NCBI GenBank assembly: GCA_036500205.1
Contig: DASYCK010000167.1
Coordinates: 1 to 64,000, forward strand
Source: DASYCK01 sp036500205
GTDB lineage: Bacteria; Myxococcota_A; Polyangia; Fen-1088
Length of the DNA: 64,000 nt
Reading direction: 5' to 3'
The notes under the pieces are model-generated. The model did no database searches and was not told the origin of the DNA. It worked only from the letters and a program-made list of their open reading frames with translations. Of the stretch, positions 61,301 through 64,000 are shown one piece after another (the first letter of the stretch is position 1; each line of letters opens with the position of its first letter). Made by a program: the position numbers and the translations under genes.

Positions 61301-63627
61301 TCGACGAGGTGGAGGGGGCGCTGTCGGTGTTCCGCGACGCGCTCGAGAAGGCGCCCGATAACCAGGCAGCCCACAGCGCCCTGTACGGGTTGCTCGATCG
61401 CCCCGAGGCGCGCGACGGCGCCCTCGACATCCTGGAACCCCTCGCCGAGAACCGCGGGGACTACCTGCAGCTGGTGGCGCTGTACGAGTACCGCCTGGGC
61501 ACGCGCGACGATCGGAACGAGCGGGCGGCAGGGCTGCGCCGCATCGCCGAGATCCTGGAAGAGCGCCTGAGCCAGCCCGAGAAGGCGCTGGAGGCGCTGG
61601 GGCGGGCGCTGGTCGAGGAGCCCGTTCCGGGCGAGACAGTCGACGCGATGGAGCGGGTGGCGGCGCTCGCCGCGCAGCCGATCGAGGCGGCGCGGTTGAT
61701 CGAGGCCGTGCTCTCCAGCGCCGATCCCACGGCGGCGCGCGAGCTGGCGCTGCGAGCGGCCCGTCTCTACGAGACGGATCCGGCGCAGCGGGCGGCGGCC
61801 GAGCGGCTGTATGTCCGCGTGCTGGAGGACGATCCCGAGAACGCCGATGCGCTGGGGGCCCTGGAGGCGTTCCACCGCTCGAGCGGCAATCAGCTGGGTC
61901 TGGCCGAGGTGCTGGAACGGCGCGCGGCCATGGAGTTCGATCCGGCGGCGCGCCGCGAGCGGTTGACCGAGGCGGCCCGCCTGCGCGAGTCGCTGGGAGA
62001 CGTCGACGGGGCGCTGGCCGCCTGGCAGACGCTTCGGGAAGCCGAAGAGGGGGACGGCGAGGTGCTGTCCAAGATGGCGCGGCTGTTCGAGGCGCAGGGG
62101 AAGATGGCCGAGCTGTGTGACGTGCTGGCGGAGCGCGCGCGCTTCGAGAATGAACCCGCCGCGCGCGCCGCCACGTTGATTCGTCTGGGCGAGGTGAGGT
62201 TGGCGTCGCTCGAGGATCTGGACGGGGCGGCGGACGCCTTCCGCGAGGCGCTCGACAGCACGCCCGACGATCCCCGCCTGCTGGGCGCGCTGGAGACCAT
62301 CGAGGTGCGCCGGGAGGACTGGTCGACGTTGCAGGAGGTGCTGCTGCGGCGCATGGGCACCGTGGAGGGCGAGGCGCAGGTTCCGGTGCTGTTCCGCATC
62401 GCGAAGAACGCCGAGGAGAAGCTGTCCGACATCGATCAGGCGGTCGGCTTCCTGCATCAGATCCTGGAGATCGACGGCACGAACGGGATGGCCTATCTCG
62501 AGCTCGAGCGAATCCTGCGCGCCAATGAACGCTGGTACGACCTGGTCGACGTGCTGGGCAAGCACGCCGACGCCGAGGCGGCGGCGGGGCGTCGGCCCAC
62601 CGAGCTGGCGCTGCGGGTGGCGATCGCGGACGTCTGGGAGAAGAACCTCGACTCGACGGAGAGCGCCACCGAGGCGCTGGAGAAGATCCTGGAGGTCGCG
62701 CCCGAGCATGTGGGGGCGCTGCTGTCGCTGGCGCGCATCCACGAGGCGGCCGAGCGATGGGAAGACGCGACGGCGATGCTGGAGCGGGCGGCTGTGGCCG
62801 TGACCTCGGGCAGCGACGCGGCGGAGATTCACTACCGCAACGCCCAGATCCGCAAGGCGCAGGGCGCCACCGAGGACGAGCTGGATCCCATCTACATTCG
62901 GGCGCTCGAGGCGGATGGGACCCATATTCCGTCGCTGCTGGCGCTGGAGACGCTGGCGCGGGCCAAGGATGATCACGAGCGCCTGGTGCAGCTCCTCGAG
63001 CTGCGCCTGGATTCGACGGCTGATCCCGTGGCGCGCAAGCCGTTGCTCGCCGAGATCGCGATGCTGTATCGCACGGTGTTCGCCAATCCGGCCTCGGCGC
63101 TGGCGTATCTCGAGCAGCTGGGTGCGCTGGCGCCGGACGACGTCGCGGTGGCGGAAGAGCTGGCGGACGCCTATGTCGCCGTGGGACGGACCGACGACGC
63201 GACCGTCATCCTCGAGCGGCTGGTCGCCGACCTGGGCAAGGCGCGTCGCGGAAAAGAGATCGCGCGTGTCCTGCAGCGGTTGGGCGCGGTGGCCGAGGCG
63301 AAGCAGGACTTCGCGCTGGCGCACGAGCGCTACACGGCGGCGTACAAGCTGGACCCAGGGCATCCAGGGACCTTGGCGGCGCTGGGGCGGCTGGCGCTCG
63401 GCACCAACGATCTCGAGGGGGCGCGGCGGTATTTCCGCTCGCTGCTGCTGCAGACGTTCGATGAGAAGACCGCCGGCATCACCAAGGCCAGCGTGTATCT
63501 GGCGTTGGGGCAGATCCACCTGAGGTCGGGGGAGGGTCCGAAGGCGCGGAACATGTTCGAGCGCGGGCTGGAGACCGATCCCAAGAACGAAGAGCTACGG
63601 CAGGCGCTGGCCAGCGTTCCCAAGTAG
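52393..63627 (+). CDS. Giant TPR-repeat protein (3744 residues)
   Basis: One uninterrupted frame of 3744 codons. Nearly the whole chain is made of helical repeats of about 34-37 residues in larger units of roughly 110, with recurring patterns such as AIEVFKRVQELQPQNVRATR, ALRTLREIIDLDPTD-like and RWxxLxxVLExRL. There is no signal peptide or membrane segment, so it is probably a cytoplasmic scaffold. Myxobacteria carry similar giant TPR proteins; AgmK of Myxococcus gliding clusters is one I recall, but homology to it cannot be shown here. ATG at 52393 (METDISTALATLQ) is chosen over a TTG at 52357 that lies inside the promoter. Codon use matches its neighbours. Long opposite-strand frames (up to 1691 codons) are shadows of this repetitive, G+C-rich gene. 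Confidence 0.9.
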   Translation: METDISTALATLQIDPDNTQALTALKRLQPTNGGGVDSAALGRALTDARRWHRERGDFELWAQLIDLELPFTTDPARRAELLHEKGRVLADELLSEEAAQAALREAIKNVPGHPPSVEGLAQMSLIQSNWQPIASRYLQQAEAATDKTLASSLFGSVAEMYIKYRPDAPEGETYLRRSLELDPKNRRSGAHFERLLRRRNRPDELLALLSERASLAPSRDERALAEVASAELSLKLGKPDQALVHFRKALEANPSEAKALRPVVAALNEQKEWPELGKVLEAASRSKRADSDELLLTQLATIQWKRLDQIPQAELNFRKVRRIDPASKIMVDFYREFHGARDDLPQLLAVLAGAQKADPDPERRISLGIEMAKAAESRPQNAEKVIDIWKGLLRLRPHLPEAFEALRRLYERGQKWNALLDLLKDDLESLADDAKGERIARYLEIAEIYRDRLNLEVMVVNTYLNVLQIDPDHPAALGALAARYESQGRWSDLIQILTRQADKASDPATALTIHRKIAALWMEKLSKHQNAVPSLEKILDADPTDAEARGRLREIYTRGRSWRALVELTRREAPLLPPAERRERLAEAARVVSERIGEPKEAINLWNLVLAIDEHDADALAALVGLYDRERRWAALAEVLDRQRATARDATAEVALLERRGVLLYEKLGAGEAAIEVFKRVQELQPQNVRATRALREIYAQAGDFAALERLYADQGNYEDLCETLATLADRTPDAVARTRMLERIAILASEKLHQPERALKAYERILAADPGNVRAAEALVPLYRTAQKWPRLLATYEVLAGKAADGSFRLAPEVRLGILRDARQIAEQRMGSKGLAFQWAARCFEVAPTDKATEADLERLAGDADEWDVLAELYAKRLTVTTEASEKQSLLRRLLKIASARLHRAADARRYAEALLVEVPGDAEAQAALEQILTQGQAWPDLAALLHARAARTGDVAERTKLLLRIAQIEEEKSRDLAAAARTFAEIADLDAGSDVALKAIRSLARIQEAREDWPALIATLRRELGTRPPEDHEDLLLRIGGIEENRTGDLEATFAAYRDILAINTLSAAAVAGLERIAARGSKHQVEIASLALPFYQRTDNAPKQAAALEVLAGVATDPVEKIPRLERLVALYAGPLKNAQGAFAASAQIFEFNPGNHANREALVRFGIEVGAAAQLAERMRALASQTSDLGLRRDLLVEVAELHEQRLGNAGAAEKVYREILEAEPLHAGAFRALSRLFRDGERWPELRGLLEARQERVAEAGERIDLLAQIAEIDETVLDDADHAVATYEKMLEIEPADPRAYKALDRHYAARERWRDREQLLERRLKFAGAGEVHELEYRRAEMRLQKFGDAEGALDILESIVKTNPTHAGARVLLEKVLQDPEHKGRAARILEPLYEGSKSWRELVGVLQIQREGLEGPAAAALLARVAALEELRLNAPEPAFVAWRAVLVADPTHKTALAEAERLAESLGRWTELVDLYQEAAFRRDASDLQGRADLLSRAAKLYAGRIGNRRAAIDAWKLVLNLDPESPETGKPAADALEGLYSDTGNVAALVRILRQQVGWADTLEARKALLFRVAELEETSLEDSDAAVATLRTILDMDPASVEALDELERLFEKAGQPRQRVEILRRRVDIVGDLAARQALWRRIGEILEKEVGDPNEAIAANLSILDESPVDAGALDSLARLYEQQGRHADRLEILERRLTLVKREGASRQDVAARVDVLRRLAELSGGPLANPTAALGRWREILALSPGDPGALAALEQMLVTNVDSASKLTVAEALETHYESAGRFAELAGVLQIVVEAETDARARVATYVRLAQLQETKLRNPEAAFAAYGQAIRDALGEPQLPALLDAYERLAGPDKTADVIALFREIAPDVLDETVKSRLDRVVAEGALRIGNTSLAAECYRRILDRAPDDAGALAALEQIYRTDEDFSSLYDILIRQAEQASDPSIERKVRSQMGALAEQKLERPIEAIAAYERVFELARDDRDAIFALDRLYAKHERWSDLVQLIEKLLERRMPEAASIELRFRLAEIRLRKLGDSEKAIEQLRAVLRGDPDHAGSITMLEAMLEDLGVQGAAAELLEPVYAGRQDWPALIHIGEIRLQQVEDPAARLALTKRIARLYEEQIEDYDSALKWYGKVFQENPSERINLDQLVRIGGRQNRWQDVAMLLSDTLSGSLEDSPALLEVARRAAEIFDVKLNNQAEARQLYRRLYEARPGDHEIARLFEDALERWEAWQELRELLDDEASREADLEAKKLLLRRSARLDEENLLDSDRAARTLREIIDLDPTDRATPTAADELERLLAAQEQWHDLGDHLEAQLGRAGEGAERDALALRLAQVLEEKIGNITGAVDRYAEILERSPAHRDAITALERLLASPDERPRVAQVLEPVYRHAGNWSRLVSALEAQLETVDDRDDRVRLLREVADIQQRLARVDNAFDSRARAWLVDVSNAETLSEIEALAMSAKLYGPLVQTLQKGADLAGDADLQAELWAMSARVLEAQLQDPGEAIEAWRHALDARPDDQNIFVAMERLLAAGDRQAELAEVLEKHLGIVTDPTERKEIAKRTARIYDLALKQRDRAIEAWQVVMEIDDTDMDALDALGRLYVANLAWRDLAGVLQRKIEITTDPTSLRLLRLTSARLFDERLNDPQEALGQLRSILDAAPGDRETLELMDRLLTREAQHADLLDVLDRRAAIEAEPPVRDAIAMRAAGLLADELSDVDGAIGRYRQIVERSPANSEARFALWKIARGEEFRAGALAALEPLLRAENDWADLIELLDLKISIEESPSVRVGILAEMAQIEETQRRSGEKAFAAWSRAFAEETNEPEPRAALERLAAANGDWFSLAKVYEDRLAATYDAGLQRQLTMRLGELYEGPLDDAEGALDFYRKAGETPGDEAPVLEALDRVLTALGRHAELAEVLQRKAEVNTDPMQQAEILVQLGGVRLRHLDEVEGALSVFRDALEKAPDNQAAHSALYGLLDRPEARDGALDILEPLAENRGDYLQLVALYEYRLGTRDDRNERAAGLRRIAEILEERLSQPEKALEALGRALVEEPVPGETVDAMERVAALAAQPIEAARLIEAVLSSADPTAARELALRAARLYETDPAQRAAAERLYVRVLEDDPENADALGALEAFHRSSGNQLGLAEVLERRAAMEFDPAARRERLTEAARLRESLGDVDGALAAWQTLREAEEGDGEVLSKMARLFEAQGKMAELCDVLAERARFENEPAARAATLIRLGEVRLASLEDLDGAADAFREALDSTPDDPRLLGALETIEVRREDWSTLQEVLLRRMGTVEGEAQVPVLFRIAKNAEEKLSDIDQAVGFLHQILEIDGTNGMAYLELERILRANERWYDLVDVLGKHADAEAAAGRRPTELALRVAIADVWEKNLDSTESATEALEKILEVAPEHVGALLSLARIHEAAERWEDATAMLERAAVAVTSGSDAAEIHYRNAQIRKAQGATEDELDPIYIRALEADGTHIPSLLALETLARAKDDHERLVQLLELRLDSTADPVARKPLLAEIAMLYRTVFANPASALAYLEQLGALAPDDVAVAEELADAYVAVGRTDDATVILERLVADLGKARRGKEIARVLQRLGAVAEAKQDFALAHERYTAAYKLDPGHPGTLAALGRLALGTNDLEGARRYFRSLLLQTFDEKTAGITKASVYLALGQIHLRSGEGPKARNMFERGLETDPKNEELRQALASVPK

Positions 63628-63646
63628 CTGGTCGCCGTCGCGGCCG

Positions 63647-64000
63647 TCACGGGGCTGGCGGCGCCGCGCCGGCCGGCTTCGCTGCGGTCGCGGTGGCCTG
63701 GCAGTGGGCTTCGGCGGCCGCGGCGTCTTCGGCGAGCGCACGGTCGGCCCCCGTGCGAACGGCTGCCAGCGCCCGCGCCCCCTCGTTCGGATCACAGATC
63801 TGCCCCAGCGTCTCGACGGCGATCTGACGATAAGGGTGGCGCGTGTCGCGGGTGAGCGTGGCGATCGCGGGGACGGCGTGGCTGTTGCCACGGTGAGCGA
63901 GCGCGCGCAGCGTCGCCACCACGACCCCTTCGATGGCCAGATCCGACTCGGCCTCGTTGACCAGCCCGGGCAGCAGATCGGCGAGCGTGTTCATCGTGCC
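63647..64000 (-). CDS. HEAT-repeat protein, 5' end outside window
   Basis: The frame is open to the right edge (an internal Met lies at 63994) and ends at 63647. The visible 118 residues are HEAT-type helices (VVVATLRALAHRGNSHAVPA, then IATLTRDTRHPYRQIAVETL, GQICDPNEGARALAAVRTGA) followed by an Ala/Pro-rich tail. Function unknown. It converges on the giant TPR gene with 19 nt between stops. Confidence 0.7.
   Translation of the reverse strand, partial: GTMNTLADLLPGLVNEAESDLAIEGVVVATLRALAHRGNSHAVPAIATLTRDTRHPYRQIAVETLGQICDPNEGARALAAVRTGADRALAEDAAAAEAHCQATATAAKPAGAAPPAP

Noticed and set aside
58444..63519. Opposite-strand open frame of 1691 codons within the TPR gene
   Set aside because: It is a shadow of the strongly biased, repetitive plus-strand gene; the predicted protein is Arg/Gln/Leu-rich low-complexity with no domain.

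Overview
The window is G+C-rich and almost completely coding. It has no tRNA, rRNA, CRISPR array or intact mobile element that I can see. Gene content points to a myxobacterium-like member of the Myxococcota (former Deltaproteobacteria): many lipoproteins with Gly/Ser/Thr-rich linkers, a TIGR04551-like outer-membrane protein, a lamin-tail lipoprotein, a protein-kinase-like receptor, a very large TPR protein, and an rpoN-hpf-ptsN-hprK-rapZ-PTS cluster. This is inference from gene families; no marker RNA is present to confirm it.

Layout. 1-3.6 kb: a DUF4105 protein cut by the left edge, a PEGA-like membrane protein, and a Gly-rich lipoprotein behind a strong promoter. 3.6-6.3 kb: a repeat-rich gap, then a minus-strand pair of methylmalonyl-CoA epimerase and a TIGR04551-like barrel. 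6.5-13.3 kb: an accessory patch with a NagZ-like GH3 enzyme, a GH5 lipoprotein, a remnant of an AbiEii-type toxin, a DUF1801 protein, a DUF4336-like protein, a second gene remnant and a BatA/VWA membrane protein. 13.4-19.3 kb: a PQQ-propeller lipoprotein, an RlmI-like methyltransferase, a predicted pseudokinase with one membrane segment, and a lamin-tail lipoprotein. 19.4-22.5 kb: yebC-ruvC-ruvA-ruvB. 22.5-26.5 kb (minus): pgk-tpiA-secG-dapF, preceded by a separately terminated gene for a 70-residue protein. 26.8-37.3 kb: a membrane protein with DUF493, aspS-glpD, a DHH phosphoesterase, an M1 aminopeptidase with HEAT repeats, an SRPBCC protein, and a response regulator coupled to a fumarylacetoacetase-like hydrolase. 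37.4-47 kb: pyrG, a perfect 18-bp inverted repeat, then rpoN-hpf-ptsN-hprK-rapZ-EIIA(Man)-HPr-EI-GNAT. 47-52.3 kb (minus): a radical SAM protein and a two-subunit ABC exporter. 52.4-63.6 kb: one 3744-codon TPR gene, followed by a HEAT-repeat gene cut by the right edge.

How genes work together. The strongest functional unit is the rpoN/PTS cluster. It encodes a complete phosphorelay (EI, HPr, EIIA-Ntr, EIIA-Man) plus HPr kinase and RapZ, with no sugar-transporting EIIB/EIIC in view, so it looks regulatory. ruvABC with yebC is a standard Holliday-junction resolution operon. pgk-tpiA joins glycolysis to secG and dapF in one tightly packed unit. Several gene pairs overlap by 4 nt (ATGA or GTGA), implying translational coupling: mce/barrel, ruvC/ruvA, aspS/glpD, response regulator/hydrolase, EIIA/HPr and the two ABC subunits.

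I did not find a clearly new multi-gene system. The most promising leads are the predicted pseudokinase, the regulatory PTS with an HPr kinase and orphan EIIA-Man, the perfect palindrome upstream of rpoN, the small protein gene ahead of pgk, and the giant TPR protein.
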